Notes: generated by a model from the letters alone, not told the origin. Positions 1 to 9,838 are shown, counted from the stretch's first letter. The stretch: 64,000 bases of DNA from Trichococcus alkaliphilus (GCF_003008695.1 NZ_PXZT01000010.1:1-64000); one strand, 5' to 3'. Made by a program: numbers and translations.

Positions 1-80
1 CCTATATAAGACTTGAAGTAATTCATTGTCCTATATAGAGGGAGCATATCACTTTGGGGCAACCTTTGTTTTCTGTGCTG

Positions 81-815
81 TTACAATACTTTGTTCAGGA
101 AATCTTGTGTACGTGGATTTTGTGGGTTGCCGAATACTTCAGCAGGCGTGCCTTCTTCGACGATGTAGCCGCCATCCATGAAGATGACGCGATGTCCGAC
201 TTCTCTTGCGAAGCCCATTTCATGCGTAACCACAACCATGGTCATCCCTTGTTTTGCCAGTTTCTTCATGACTTCAAGAACGTCGCCGACCATTTCGGGA
301 TCAAGTGCGGATGTCGGTTCATCGAAAAGCATGATTTCCGGATTCATTGCCAACGCACGCGCGATAGCGACACGCTGTTTTTGACCGCCGGATAGCGAGC
401 TTGGAAAAGCGTCAGCTTTTTCGGACAGGCCGACTGTTTCCAACAATTCCACTGCTTTTACTCTTGCGGCTTCTTTATTTTCCCGTTTCAGTTCAACCGG
501 AGCCAATGTGATATTGTCCATTACCGAAAGGTGCGGGAAAAGATTGAAATGTTGGAAAACCATACCGATTTCTTCACGTACTTTATTGATGTCTGTAGTT
601 TTTTCGGTGATGTCTTTTCCGTCGATCAGCACATGGCCATCGGTGACTTCTTCCAGCTTGTTCAGACAGCGCAGAAGGGTACTTTTTCCTGAACCGGAAG
701 GGCCGATGATGCAGACCACTTCGCCTTCAGCTACTTCGAGGTTGATCCCTTTCAAAACCTCGTTGCTTCCGAAGCTTTTCTTCAGATTCGTGACATTTAT
801 TTTTGCGTTAGCCAT
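81..815 (-). CDS. glnQ: Glutamine-type amino acid ABC transporter ATPase
   Basis: This 244-residue protein is the ATP-hydrolysing subunit of a polar amino acid importer and acts on the cytoplasmic face of the membrane. Walker [10 protein letters not shown] is at about residues 38-46, the ABC signature LSGGQKQR at 141-148, and Walker B with DEPTSALD follows at 161-172. The length is normal for the GlnQ/ArtM group. Its start overlaps the end of the upstream permease/binding-protein gene by 8 nt, so the two are translationally coupled and must form one transporter. Glutamine/glutamate is inferred from the GlnP-like partner; another polar amino acid is possible. Confidence 0.93.
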   Translation of the reverse strand: MANAKINVTNLKKSFGSNEVLKGINLEVAEGEVVCIIGPSGSGKSTLLRCLNKLEEVTDGHVLIDGKDITEKTTDINKVREEIGMVFQHFNLFPHLSVMDNITLAPVELKRENKEAARVKAVELLETVGLSEKADAFPSSLSGGQKQRVAIARALAMNPEIMLFDEPTSALDPEMVGDVLEVMKKLAKQGMTMVVVTHEMGFAREVGHRVIFMDGGYIVEEGTPAEVFGNPQNPRTQDFLNKVL

Positions 816-2961
816 TCTTTAATCTCCCTTCAAGTTTTTTGGAAATCTTCGTAAGGATCGTGATGACGATGATGTACATCAATCCGATGATCAACCACAT
901 ATTGCCGGAAGCATAGGTTCTGGCGATGATGATTTTACCGGTCTGTGTCAATTCGACAAGTCCGATGATGGACAAAATGGATGTGTCCTTCAGGGTAATG
1001 ACGAATTGGTTGATGAATGAAGGAATCATGATGCGGATTGCTTGCGGCAAAATGATTTTGTTCATCGTTGTTTGATAAGTCAAACCTAAGCTGCGTCCTG
1101 CTTCCATCTGCCCGACATCAACAGCTTTGATACCGCCGCGGAAAATTTCGGCCAGATAAGCTGCCGCATTCAAACTCAGCGTGATGATCCCTGCAACCGT
1201 CGAATTCATCCGGAGACCCATCAATTGCGGAATCGAGAAGTATACGAAGAATGCCAAGACAATCAATGGCACACCACGCATGATATCAACGTAGATTGTT
1301 GCGATCCAGTTCAATGCCTTGTTAGGGGAAACGCTGAACAAGCCGATTACGATGCCCAACGCCAAAGCAATCACGATGGATGCAAAAGTGATCAGGATCG
1401 TTCTTCCCAAACCTTGTAATAATGTTTTCCAGTTTTCTTGGATCAGTCCGAAGAAGGAAGTGTTGCTTGCTTCCGTGTCGGAGCCTAAATAGTCATTGAC
1501 GATTTCTTCATAAGTACCGTTGGACTGCAAGTTTGCCAATCCTGTGTTGATCATGTTCAACAGTTCCGCGTTCGTGTCTTTTGCAACTGCGATTCCGTAA
1601 GATCCGCCTGCTTCTTTTTCGGTAGCCAGTTTTAATGCGATGCCTTGACCTTCGATGGCATAGGCCATAACCGGGTAATCTTCAAATGCCGCAACGGAAT
1701 TTCCGGCGATGACATCTTGATACATGTTGGCTGAATCATCGAAAGTCGATAAAGTGAAGCCATATTCATCCTTGATGGATTCGGCAAAGGTTGCGCCTTC
1801 CGTTCCGGTTTTGACGGCCACGGTCATGCCTTCCAAGTCTTCATAGCTGTCGATATCGCTATCGGCAGCAACAGCCATAACCACACCGCTTTCGAAATAC
1901 GGTTCAGAAAAATCAAAAGTCTGTTTGCGCTCGTCGGTGATGCTCATGCCGGCGATAACGGCATCCACTTGTTTAGCTTCCAATGCTTGAAGGGCTGCGT
2001 TGAATCCTAGTGGACGGATCTCGATTCCGAAACCTTGATCTTTAGCGATTGCACGGATCAGATCCATGTCGATACCCACATAGTTGCCGTTAGCGTCCTG
2101 GAATTCGAATGGGGCGAAAGTTGTGTCGGTTGCGATGATAAACGTTTTTCCGTTCTGTGCCGGGACATCCAAGCTCGTATCCGCGGAAGCACCGAGGTAT
2201 TTCTCTTGGATGGCTTGGTAAGTGCCATTCTCTTTCAGATTAGCCAAACCGGCATTGAACATTGCCAGCAATTCAGGATTTGTATCTTTTGCTACTGCAA
2301 AACCGTATGAACCGCCGGCTTCTTTGTCGGTAGCCAGTTTCAGTGCCAGACCTTGGTCCTCGATGGCGTAGGCCATTACCGGATAGTCTTCGAATGCCGC
2401 TACGGAATTTCCGGACAGGACATCCTGATACATATTGGCGGAATCTTCAAAAACCGAGGTAGTGAAGCCATATTCATCCTTGATCGATTCGGCAAAAGTT
2501 GCACCTTCCGTTCCGGTTTTGACGGCTACGTTCTGACCTTCCAAATCTTCGTAGCTTGAAATGTCGCTGTCATCGGCAACTGCCATGACCACGCCGCTTT
2601 CAAAATACGGTTCCGAAAAGTCAAAGGTCTGTTTCCGTTCGTCCGTGATGCTCATGCCGGCGATGACGCCGTCGACTTGTTTAGCTTCCAAGGCCTGCAG
2701 CGCGGCATTGAATCCCAAAGGACGAATCTCCACTTCAAATCCTTGATCATCCGCAATTGCTTGGATGAGGTCCATATCGATGCCGACAAATTCGCCGTTC
2801 GCATCCTGGAATTCAAATGGTGCAAAAGTGGTGTCTGTCGCGATGACAAACTTTTGTGTTTCTGTTGCCTCAACTACTTCGTGCTGGGCTGACCCAAAAA
2901 TAAAAAAGCCTAAAGCCATGAAGAGCATCGGCAACTTTAGTCGCAGTTTCTTGCTTAACAT
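808..2961 (-). CDS. glnP: Glutamine-type ABC transporter permease fused to two binding domains
   Basis: This 717-residue protein has a signal sequence (about 1-30), two consecutive family-3 solute-binding domains (about 38-257 and 274-493), and a His/Glu/Gln-type permease domain (about 503-715) with several membrane helices. This is the architecture of lactococcal GlnP, where both binding domains feed one translocator. Each binding domain begins with the same [16 protein letters not shown] motif, and by hand count the two are about 85% identical, which suggests a fairly recent duplication or gene conversion. A strong AAGGAGG ribosome site precedes the ATG. It is co-transcribed with the ATPase gene that follows. 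Glutamine as substrate is inferred from the family. Confidence 0.9.
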   Translation of the reverse strand: MLSKKLRLKLPMLFMALGFFIFGSAQHEVVEATETQKFVIATDTTFAPFEFQDANGEFVGIDMDLIQAIADDQGFEVEIRPLGFNAALQALEAKQVDGVIAGMSITDERKQTFDFSEPYFESGVVMAVADDSDISSYEDLEGQNVAVKTGTEGATFAESIKDEYGFTTSVFEDSANMYQDVLSGNSVAAFEDYPVMAYAIEDQGLALKLATDKEAGGSYGFAVAKDTNPELLAMFNAGLANLKENGTYQAIQEKYLGASADTSLDVPAQNGKTFIIATDTTFAPFEFQDANGNYVGIDMDLIRAIAKDQGFGIEIRPLGFNAALQALEAKQVDAVIAGMSITDERKQTFDFSEPYFESGVVMAVAADSDIDSYEDLEGMTVAVKTGTEGATFAESIKDEYGFTLSTFDDSANMYQDVIAGNSVAAFEDYPVMAYAIEGQGIALKLATEKEAGGSYGIAVAKDTNAELLNMINTGLANLQSNGTYEEIVNDYLGSDTEASNTSFFGLIQENWKTLLQGLGRTILITFASIVIALALGIVIGLFSVSPNKALNWIATIYVDIMRGVPLIVLAFFVYFSIPQLMGLRMNSTVAGIITLSLNAAAYLAEIFRGGIKAVDVGQMEAGRSLGLTYQTTMNKIILPQAIRIMIPSFINQFVITLKDTSILSIIGLVELTQTGKIIIARTYASGNMWLIIGLMYIIVITILTKISKKLEGRLKNG

Positions 2962-3195
2962 ATTTTTTCCTCCTTATAATCAGCATTCCTTCTGAATAAC
3001 CATGAGATTACGATGAAGCCTCTGCTTGAATATTCATATAATACCACATCGAGATTATATTTTAAATTGAGAGAAACCACAATCATTTAGCGACGCGTAT
3101 ATGTTAGAAAAACTGACACAAAACCCAAACTTTATAAAAACGCTAACATTGAAGTGTCAGCCGATTCGGTTTTTTGGTGAACGTTCGGAAAAACG
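2962..3195. other. Intergenic region upstream of glnPQ
   Basis: The region holds the AAGGAGG site of glnP on the minus strand and an AT-rich stretch near 3035-3070. There, minus-strand TATTAT/TATAAT hexamers could serve as a -10, but the -35 is poor. I see no convincing gene here. Confidence 0.4.
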
Positions 3196-3247
3196 CAGCA
3201 AAAAGCCCTGGCATGATGGCATAAAAGCTGTCATGTCAAGGCTTTTT
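3196..3247 (-). terminator. Intrinsic terminator after the yvrJ-like gene
   Basis: AAAAGCCCTGGCATGA at 3201-3216 pairs with TCATGTCAAGGCTTTT at 3231-3246 with one wobble and one mismatch. Runs of A/T at both ends would let it work in either direction, and it lies just downstream of the minus-strand mini-gene. Confidence 0.75.
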
Positions 3248-3273
3248 TTAGGTCTGGTGAGGCAATGGTGTGA

Positions 3274-3426
3274 TCATTTAAAGGCCCGGCTCAGGTCTTC
3301 GATCGCGCCGACCAGTGCATCCAGCTTTTTTTCCATCCGGTGCAGCAGGTACATCGCAATCACGATCGGAAAGCCGGTATTGCTGATCAGTTCCATATAC
3401 GCCAGCACATCCACGTTCGCATCCAT
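3274..3426 (-). CDS. YvrJ-family small membrane protein
   Basis: This 50-residue protein contains the segment LISNTGFPIVIAMYLLHRME, a single predicted membrane helix, followed by a short amphipathic, charged tail (KKLDALVGAIEDLSRAFK). The pattern of GFPI, helix, basic residues and KLDxL tail is what I know of the YvrJ family of Bacillus and relatives. Its molecular role is unknown. The ATG follows GGAGGGA by about six bases. That ribosome site lies inside a 15-bp hairpin (3433-3474), so translation may be controlled. The gene lies downstream of the HAD phosphatase on the same strand and is followed by an intrinsic terminator. Confidence 0.65.
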   Translation of the reverse strand: MDANVDVLAYMELISNTGFPIVIAMYLLHRMEKKLDALVGAIEDLSRAFK

Positions 3427-3432
3427 TCATTT

Positions 3433-3474
3433 TCCCTCCTTTCCTACATCTATAAAGACGTAGGAAGGGAGGGA
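3433..3474 (-). promoter_or_regulatory. Hairpin sequestering a ribosome binding site
   Basis: TCCCTCCTTTCCTAC (3433-3447) and GTAGGAAGGGAGGGA (3460-3474) are inverted repeats with one mismatch and a 12-nt loop. On the minus-strand RNA, the 3' arm is the Shine-Dalgarno sequence of the yvrJ-like ORF. Confidence 0.6.
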
Positions 3475-3504
3475 TGTGTAACTGTCAGCTTTTCGGTTTC
3501 GGGA

Positions 3505-4374
3505 TCACAAATTTTCGTTGATGCAGCGCATGATGGCCTCGGCAACGCCGTTTTCTGAGTTTTTGGAAGTCAGGTACTTCGCGAATTCCTTGACCCCATC
3601 CTCGGCATTGGCGACTGCGAAACTGGCGCCTGCTACTTTCAGCATGGAGACGTCATTGAAGTTATCCCCGATGGCCATGACATTCTCCAAAGGAATCCCT
3701 CTTTTTTTGGCGAACTTCGCCAAAGCGATCCCTTTTTGTGCTTCCACATGGTTGATTTCGATATTATTTTTGAAGGAGGAGGTCACGACGACACGGCTGT
3801 CTTCGGCCAGTTTGGCGCGGATCGGCTCCAGTTCGCTTTGTCCGACATCGCTGAACACCAGGATCTTCAGGACTTGCTGGGCGTTGTCTTCCAGAACTTC
3901 TTTGAAGTTTTCAACGTAGTTTACGTGCATCACTTCCAAACGGGCGACAGCCAGAACAAGCGCCATTTTGAAAGTTGTGTCAGGGTTTGTCTCATGAAGC
4001 AAAGAAGTCAATGACTCGATCCGGCGCACTTTGTCATCCGAAAATATGCCTTTGGATGTCATGAGTTCGCAATAGAGTCCGTATTTTTTCACATCCTCCA
4101 AAATATGGCGGGTTGTTGTTTTATCGATCCCCAGGTTTTCGACCAGTTTTCCGTCTTCGTCAAATACTTGCCCGCCGTTCAGCGTGATCATGGGGCAATC
4201 GATGCCGACTTCCTGCAAGGCCGGAACGGCTTCGGTATACCCTCTGCCGGTAGCGACCATAAATTTGATGCCTAATCTATTTGCTTCATTGATGGCGCTC
4301 ACGTTCGATGCGGAGACTTCCATCTTATCGTTCAATAATGTGCCGTCCATATCTGAGACGATCAGTTCTATCAT
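3505..4374 (-). CDS. Cof-type HAD hydrolase (sugar/nucleotide phosphatase)
   Basis: This 289-residue haloacid-dehalogenase phosphatase of the Cof/YidA type probably dephosphorylates a sugar phosphate or similar metabolite in the cytoplasm. The N-terminal motif DMDGTLLND carries the nucleophile and acid/base aspartates (D8 and D10). VATGRG supplies motif II, and MAIGDNFNDVSML near residue 235 supplies motif IV. Between them lies the large C2 cap typical of the family. I chose the ATG at 4374 because an AGGAGG site stands seven bases upstream; a longer ORF upstream lacks one. The substrate cannot be told from sequence. Confidence 0.85.
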   Translation of the reverse strand: MIELIVSDMDGTLLNDKMEVSASNVSAINEANRLGIKFMVATGRGYTEAVPALQEVGIDCPMITLNGGQVFDEDGKLVENLGIDKTTTRHILEDVKKYGLYCELMTSKGIFSDDKVRRIESLTSLLHETNPDTTFKMALVLAVARLEVMHVNYVENFKEVLEDNAQQVLKILVFSDVGQSELEPIRAKLAEDSRVVVTSSFKNNIEINHVEAQKGIALAKFAKKRGIPLENVMAIGDNFNDVSMLKVAGASFAVANAEDGVKEFAKYLTSKNSENGVAEAIMRCINENL

Positions 4375-4570
4375 ACATTCATCCTCCTGTTCGGTAATTG
4401 CAGTATATTCACACTTATATTCTACCATGATTTTTCACTTTCACTGAAAATTTGTTCGGGGCTGACTTAAATAATCGCCCGGAAGGCGGATGGACTGAAA
4501 AAGCTACGCACATTATGTTAAGATAGTCGCAACCGGAAATGAAAAATTTGACAGATAGTGGTGTGAAAAA

Positions 4571-5245
4571 ATGAAAGCAATTATCCATAACGAGTGGCAA
4601 GAAAAGTTGGAAAAGGAATTTGAAGCGCCGTACTATCAGCAACTGCGCGCATTCCTGAAAGAGGAGTATCTGAACGAGACGGTCTATCCCGGAATGCAGC
4701 ATATCTGGGAAGCCTTCGAACTGACGCCTTACAAAAAGGTGAAAGTGGTCATATTGGGGCAGGACCCTTATCACGGACCCAACCAAGCGCACGGCTTGAG
4801 CTTTTCCGTGCAGAAAGGGGTCAAGCTGCCGCCTTCCCTGGTCAACATCTACAAGGAACTGCAGGATGACCTAGGCATTCCGATTGCGAAACACGGCGAC
4901 TTGACATCTTGGGCGAAGCAGGGCGTTTTCCTGCTGAATACGGTCCTGACTGTCCGTAGCGGGGAAGCCAATTCCCATCGCGGAAAAGGCTGGGAGTTGT
5001 TGACCGATTCCGTCATCCGAGCGTTGAACGAGCGGGAAGAACCGGTTGTCTTCATTCTGTGGGGAAATGCATCGATAGCCAAAAAAGTGTTCATCGACAC
5101 AACGAAGCATGTTGTGATCACCTCGCCGCATCCAAGCCCGTTATCTTCCTATAGAGGGTTCTTCGGGTCGAAGCCATTTTCCAAAACGAATGAAGCGCTC
5201 AAATCGTTCGGTATGGAGCCGATCGACTGGCGATTGCCAGAATAA
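4571..5245 (+). CDS. ung: Uracil-DNA glycosylase
   Basis: This 224-residue family-1 uracil-DNA glycosylase excises uracil from DNA to start base-excision repair. The water-activating loop [13 protein letters not shown] is at residues 63-75 with catalytic Asp65. The leucine/HPSP loop ([10 protein letters not shown]) appears near residue 187 and contributes His and the DNA-intercalating residue. Length and motif order match the family. The ATG is preceded by GTGTGAAAAA, a weak ribosome site. The gene stands 25 bp before a hydrolase gene on the same strand and may be co-transcribed with it. Confidence 0.95.
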   Translation: MKAIIHNEWQEKLEKEFEAPYYQQLRAFLKEEYLNETVYPGMQHIWEAFELTPYKKVKVVILGQDPYHGPNQAHGLSFSVQKGVKLPPSLVNIYKELQDDLGIPIAKHGDLTSWAKQGVFLLNTVLTVRSGEANSHRGKGWELLTDSVIRALNEREEPVVFILWGNASIAKKVFIDTTKHVVITSPHPSPLSSYRGFFGSKPFSKTNEALKSFGMEPIDWRLPE

Positions 5246-5269
5246 ATATAGAAGAAAGGGGCGCTGCCT

Positions 5270-5980
5270 GTGAGAGCGAAATCATTGAAGACAAGAAAAG
5301 GAAAACTTTATTATCAGGTAGGTGGTACCGGTGATGCGTTGCTATTGTTGCACGGAAACGGAGAGAGTTCGGACATCTTCGCGAAGCAGTTCCCCTTTTT
5401 CACAAAACGCTTCACGGTCTATGCACTTGATACGCGAGGCCATGGCCGATCGGATCTGGGAGTGGAACGGTTGACCTTTAAGCAGATTGCAGAGGACATC
5501 CTTGCGTTGCTCGAAAAGGAGCGGATTCAACGGGTCCATGTGCTCGGGTTCAGCGATGGAGGCAATCTTGGTTTGTATTTAGCTGCCCACTATCCGGATC
5601 GAATCGCTTCTTTGATCGCGATGGGGGCGAATTTCGAAGCGGACGGCCTGACCGACGCCTGCAATGAGGAGACGCTGGAACGATACGAGGAGCTGCTTGC
5701 TTTGCCGGATACCGATCCGGAAAAAATCCAGCGCCTCTGCATCCACAATCTGATGCTGGAGGAATTGGACCTTTCGGCTGAAGCCTTGCGCAGCATCCAA
5801 GCGCCAACACTGCTGCTGGCGGGGGAATTCGATCTGATCCGCGACGATCAAACGGAGGCGATGCATCGCCTGATTCCCGGATCGCAAAAATATATCGTAC
5901 CCGGGGGAAGCCATGGCTTTTTCGCGGATGATCCGAAAGTGCTGGAACGTCTTGCAAAAAAATTCTACACAAGCTTGTGA
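5270..5980 (+). CDS. Alpha/beta-hydrolase
   Basis: This 236-residue alpha/beta-hydrolase fold enzyme is probably a cytoplasmic esterase or lactonase-like protein. An oxyanion segment LLLHGNGESS lies near residue 29, and a nucleophile elbow GFSDGG (Ser about 96) near the middle. A late aspartate (AGEFDLIRDD) and GGSHGFF supply the remaining triad residues. The start is GTG at 5270, chosen because GAAAGGGG stands just upstream. It follows ung by 25 bp. The substrate is unknown; the family is too broad for a finer call. Confidence 0.8.
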   Translation: MRAKSLKTRKGKLYYQVGGTGDALLLLHGNGESSDIFAKQFPFFTKRFTVYALDTRGHGRSDLGVERLTFKQIAEDILALLEKERIQRVHVLGFSDGGNLGLYLAAHYPDRIASLIAMGANFEADGLTDACNEETLERYEELLALPDTDPEKIQRLCIHNLMLEELDLSAEALRSIQAPTLLLAGEFDLIRDDQTEAMHRLIPGSQKYIVPGGSHGFFADDPKVLERLAKKFYTSL

Positions 5981-6105
5981 TTTCCGGAGCGTATCAGGAG
6001 GTGCTTCCGGGAAATTATGTTAGAATGAAATTCTGAAATGTCGCCGGTGGCAGTCATTCGCTGCCGCGCAACTTCTGGACGGATAAAGTGAAAATGCAAA
6101 CAAAG

Positions 6106-6152
6106 ACACAATATGTTGCGTATTTTATAAAAACGCATACTACATATTGTGT
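6106..6152 (+). promoter_or_regulatory. Paired NrdR boxes upstream of nrdIEF
   Basis: Two 16-bp sites, ACACAATATGTTGCGT (6106-6121) and ATACTACATATTGTGT (6137-6152), each match the NrdR box consensus at about 14 of 16 positions. They start 31 bp apart, the usual NrdR spacing. The repressor NrdR would bind here when dATP is high. The region is also a long inverted repeat that could terminate upstream transcription. Confidence 0.8.
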
Positions 6153-6160
6153 CTTTCTTA

Positions 6161-6189
6161 TTGTAATTATATCCGCGCAACCGTATAAT
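6161..6189 (+). promoter_or_regulatory. Sigma-A promoter of nrdIEF
   Basis: TTGTAA (6161-6166), a 17-bp spacer and a consensus TATAAT (6184-6189) lie just downstream of the NrdR boxes and about 35 bp before nrdI. Confidence 0.7.
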
Positions 6190-6223
6190 GGGTGAATAAC
6201 AGTTGGGAAAAGGGTGAGGTAAA

Positions 6224-6589
6224 ATGAAGGTAGTGTTTATGTCGTTGACCGGCCAAACGAGGAAGTTCGTAAACAAACTGAACCTTGAGACTATCGAATT
6301 GACGGCCGATAACGCCTTCCAACCGATTGATGAGCCGTTCATCATCGTGGCCCCGACCTACGATAAAGAGGTGACGGATATTCTGGTCGACTTGATCGAG
6401 ACCGATCGGAACCGCTCCTATTTCAAAGGTGTGGCAGGTGGAGGGAACCTGAATTTCGGCAAGCTTTTCGGGTTTACCGCAAAAGACTTGGCACACGATT
6501 ATGGTGTGCCGCTGCTGCACTTGTTTGAGTTTCAAGGAAACGAGAAAGACATTCAGATTTTGAAAGAGAAGGTGACGGAACTTGGATAG
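6224..6589 (+). CDS. nrdI: NrdI flavodoxin of class Ib ribonucleotide reductase
   Basis: This 121-residue flavodoxin-like protein supplies oxidant to NrdF so that its dimanganese-tyrosyl cofactor can form. The N-terminal MSLTGQTRKFVNKL is the FMN phosphate-binding loop. TYDKEVTD and the GVAGGGNLNFGKLF loop are characteristic of NrdI. The length is within the family range. It has a GGTGAGGT ribosome site, overlaps nrdE by 8 nt, and opens an nrdI-nrdE-nrdF operon under the paired NrdR boxes. No nrdH glutaredoxin is present in the cluster. Confidence 0.93.
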   Translation: MKVVFMSLTGQTRKFVNKLNLETIELTADNAFQPIDEPFIIVAPTYDKEVTDILVDLIETDRNRSYFKGVAGGGNLNFGKLFGFTAKDLAHDYGVPLLHLFEFQGNEKDIQILKEKVTELG

Positions 6590-8759
6590 TCCAAAATTAG
6601 TAACCAAAACAGAAGATGTAACCTATTATAAATTGAACAATGAAATCAATCGTCCGATTGATAATGCCATCCCTCTGCATAAGGACAAGGAAGCGGTACG
6701 GGCGTATTTCCTGGAGCATGTGAATCCAAACACGGTGTTCTTCTATACTTTGGATGAAAAATTGAATTATTTGATCGAACAGGATTACATCGAAAAAGAG
6801 TTCTTGGAAAAATACCCGCTTGATTTCATCAAAAAGTTGATGCAGGATACGTACAACAAGAAATTCCGTTTCAAATCGTTCATGGCTGCCTACAAGTTCT
6901 ATACCCAGTACGCGCTGAAGACGAACGACGGCAAGCGTTATTTGGAGCGTTACGAAGACCGGATCGTCTTCAATGCACTCTTTTTGGCTGACGGGGACCA
7001 GCAATTGGCTGTCGACTTGGCGGAAGAGATGATCCATCAACGCTACCAACCGGCGACGCCTACCTTTTTGAACGCCGGCAGAAAACGCCGCGGAGAATTG
7101 GTGTCTTGCTTCCTGATCCAAACGACGGATGACATGAACAGCATCGGCCGCACAATCAACAGTGCGCTGCAGTTGTCCCGCATCGGTGGAGGTGTCGGCG
7201 TTAACCTGTCGAACGTCCGGGCAGCCGGGGATCCGATCAAAAAAATCGAGAATGCGTCGAGCGGCGTCGTACCGATCATGAAGCTTCTCGAAGACAGCTT
7301 CAGCTATTCCAATCAGTTGGGCCAACGCAACGGAGCCGGTGCGGTGTATTTGAACGTTTTCCATCCGGACATCGTCGCTTTCCTTTCCACGAAAAAAGAG
7401 AATGCCGATGAAAAAATCCGCGTGAAAACCTTGTCGCTGGGTCTGGTCATTCCGGACAAATTCTACGAATTGGCGGCGAAGGACGATCAGATGTACCTGT
7501 TCAGCCCTTATGATGTGGAACGGATCTACGGCAAACCGTTCTCCTATGTCGATATCACCGCGGAATACGAAAATCTGGTAAATAATCCGGAAATCTCCAA
7601 ATCGAAGATCCGTGCCCGTGACCTTGAGAACGAAATCAGCAAACTGCAGCAGGAATCCGGCTATCCGTACATCATCAACATCGATACGGCCAACCGCATG
7701 AATCCAGTTGACGGAACGATCGTCATGAGCAACCTGTGCTCGGAAATTCTGCAAGTGCAGCAACCATCCTTGTTGAATGACAAGCAGGAATACGAAGTTC
7801 TGGGGACGGACATCAGCTGCAACTTGGGTTCCACGAACATTCCGAACCTGATGAAGTCGCCTGATTTTGGCAAATCGGTCGAAACGATGGTCCGCGCCTT
7901 GACTTATGTAACCGACCATTCGAGCATCGATGCGGTCCCTACAATCAAAAACGGGAACGATCAAGCGCACACGATCGGTTTGGGCGGCATGGGCCTGCAC
8001 ACGATGTTCGCGACCAATCAGATGCATTACGGTTCGCCGGAATCCATCGAATTCACGGACATCTACTTTATGCTTTTGAATTTTTACACGTTGGCGGCCA
8101 GCAACAAAATCGCCAAGGAACGCGGGGAAGCATTCGTCAATTTCGACAAATCCACATACTATACAGGCGAATATTTTGATGCGTATACCAATTCCGATGT
8201 CGTCTTCCAATCCGAAAAAGTGAAACAAATTTTTGATGGCATCAAAGTCCCTACGAAGGAAGACTGGGTGCAGTTGAAGCAAGCAATCCATGAATCTGGC
8301 TTGTATCACCAAAACCGTTTGGCGATCGCGCCGACAGGTTCAATCAGTTACGTGAATGAAACGAGTGCGAGCCTGCACCCGATCACGCGTCTGATCGAAG
8401 AGCGGCAAGAGAAGAAAACCGGCAAAACTTATTATCCGGCTCCGCAGCTTTCCAACGAAACGATGCCTTATTATCGCTCAGCCTATGATATCGATATGCG
8501 TCGTGTCATCGATATTTATGTCGCTGCCCAAAAACACATCGATCAAGGCATGAGCCTGACGTTGTTCATGCGCTCCGAATTGCCTGAAGGTATGTACGAA
8601 TGGAAAGAAGGGCGCACCAACAAAATGACGACACGTGACCTGAACATTCTGCGCAATTACGCCTGGAGAAAAGGCGCAAAATCGATTTATTATGTGCGTA
8701 CATTTACGGAAAACAACGACGAAATCGGAGCGAACGCTTGCGAATCATGCACCATCTGA
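6582..8759 (+). CDS. nrdE: Class Ib ribonucleotide reductase, large subunit
   Basis: This 725-residue catalytic alpha subunit reduces ribonucleoside diphosphates to deoxynucleotides. The N-terminal part has the class Ib opening YYKLNNEINRP, without the long ATP cone of class Ia. Active-site stretches include SCFLIQTTDDMNSI, NLCSEIL and the finger loop SCNLGSTNI. The C-terminus ACESCTI has the CxxC pair that passes electrons from the reductant. The start is TTG at 6582, overlapping nrdI by 8 nt, so translation is coupled. A long open frame on the opposite strand is a codon-bias shadow. Confidence 0.95.
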   Translation: MDSPKLVTKTEDVTYYKLNNEINRPIDNAIPLHKDKEAVRAYFLEHVNPNTVFFYTLDEKLNYLIEQDYIEKEFLEKYPLDFIKKLMQDTYNKKFRFKSFMAAYKFYTQYALKTNDGKRYLERYEDRIVFNALFLADGDQQLAVDLAEEMIHQRYQPATPTFLNAGRKRRGELVSCFLIQTTDDMNSIGRTINSALQLSRIGGGVGVNLSNVRAAGDPIKKIENASSGVVPIMKLLEDSFSYSNQLGQRNGAGAVYLNVFHPDIVAFLSTKKENADEKIRVKTLSLGLVIPDKFYELAAKDDQMYLFSPYDVERIYGKPFSYVDITAEYENLVNNPEISKSKIRARDLENEISKLQQESGYPYIINIDTANRMNPVDGTIVMSNLCSEILQVQQPSLLNDKQEYEVLGTDISCNLGSTNIPNLMKSPDFGKSVETMVRALTYVTDHSSIDAVPTIKNGNDQAHTIGLGGMGLHTMFATNQMHYGSPESIEFTDIYFMLLNFYTLAASNKIAKERGEAFVNFDKSTYYTGEYFDAYTNSDVVFQSEKVKQIFDGIKVPTKEDWVQLKQAIHESGLYHQNRLAIAPTGSISYVNETSASLHPITRLIEERQEKKTGKTYYPAPQLSNETMPYYRSAYDIDMRRVIDIYVAAQKHIDQGMSLTLFMRSELPEGMYEWKEGRTNKMTTRDLNILRNYAWRKGAKSIYYVRTFTENNDEIGANACESCTI

Positions 8760-8825
8760 TGATGCAGCGCACGCGACTTTGATACCGTCATTCACTAATC
8801 GGAAAGTCTAACGGAGGAATGAAGG

Positions 8826-9791
8826 ATGGCAAACAAGCCTTATATAGCAATCAACTGGAACAGCATCGAAGATATGCTGGACAAGTTGACATGGGAGAAA
8901 CTGACAGAGCAATTTTGGTTGGATACGCGGATCCCGTTGTCCAATGATTTGGACGACTGGCGCACCCTCAGCAAACCCGAACAGGATATGTTGGGAAAAG
9001 TGTTCGGCGGCTTGACGCTTCTGGATACGCTGCAATCGCAGGACGGCATCGCCGCCATGAAGGAAGATATGCGCACACAACACGAGGAAGCGGTATTGAA
9101 CAACATCCAGTTCATGGAATCTGTGCACGCGAAAAGCTACTCATCGATCTTCAGCACGTTGAACACAAAGACTGAGATCGATGATATCTTCAACTGGACC
9201 AACAGCAATGAATTCATCCAGCGCAAAGCCAGCCTGATCAACGATATCTACAAGAGCGGGAACCAGCTGGAAAAGAAAGCGGCCAGCGTGCTGCTGGAAT
9301 CTTTCCTTTTCTATTCGGGATTCTACGCACCGCTTTGGTATCTCGGCAACAACAAATTACCGAACGTGGCGGAGATCATCAAACTGATCCTACGCGACGA
9401 ATCGGTCCACGGCACGTATATCGGGTATAAATTCCAGATTGCTTACAACCAACTGTCCGAAACGGAACAGGAAGAAATGAAGAATTGGGTCTACATGCTG
9501 ACGTATGAACTGTACAACAATGAAGTGAAATACACGCAATACATCTACGACGAGCTGGGCTGGACGGAGCGCGTCAAAGTGTTCATCCGCTACAACGCCA
9601 ACAAAGCGTTGCAGAATTTGGGCTTCGACCCGTTGTTCCCGGACACGGCCGACGATGTGAATCCGATCGTCATGAACGGCATATCGACCGGAACCAGCAA
9701 CCACGATTTCTTCTCGCAAGTCGGCAACGGCTACCTGTTGGGTGCCGTCGAGGCGATGGAAGACGAAGATTACGTCAAGTGGATTGACTAA
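8826..9791 (+). CDS. nrdF: Class Ib ribonucleotide reductase, small subunit
   Basis: This 321-residue ferritin-fold beta subunit carries the dimetal centre and tyrosyl radical that drive NrdE. Metal-ligand segments are seen in order: the helix around MESVHAKSYSSIF, then LLESFLFYSGFYAPLW and LRDESVHGTYIG. The latter holds the ExxH pair. Length and motifs match NrdF. It has a GGAGGAATGAAGG ribosome site and lies 66 bp after nrdE. A strong hairpin terminator follows and closes the operon. Confidence 0.95.
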   Translation: MANKPYIAINWNSIEDMLDKLTWEKLTEQFWLDTRIPLSNDLDDWRTLSKPEQDMLGKVFGGLTLLDTLQSQDGIAAMKEDMRTQHEEAVLNNIQFMESVHAKSYSSIFSTLNTKTEIDDIFNWTNSNEFIQRKASLINDIYKSGNQLEKKAASVLLESFLFYSGFYAPLWYLGNNKLPNVAEIIKLILRDESVHGTYIGYKFQIAYNQLSETEQEEMKNWVYMLTYELYNNEVKYTQYIYDELGWTERVKVFIRYNANKALQNLGFDPLFPDTADDVNPIVMNGISTGTSNHDFFSQVGNGYLLGAVEAMEDEDYVKWID

Positions 9792-9796
9792 AACTA

Positions 9797-9838
9797 AAAG
9801 CAAGAAGAGCAGCGGATCCGCTGCTCTTCTTGCTTTTT
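9797..9838 (+). terminator. Intrinsic terminator of nrdIEF
   Basis: This is a perfect inverted repeat, with AAAGCAAGAAGAGCAGCGG mirrored around GGATCC and followed by a T run. Confidence 0.9.

Noticed and set aside
6597-8312. 571-codon open frame antisense to nrdE
   Set aside because: It mirrors the codons of a certain gene, has no family motif and no ribosome site, and is a codon-bias shadow.
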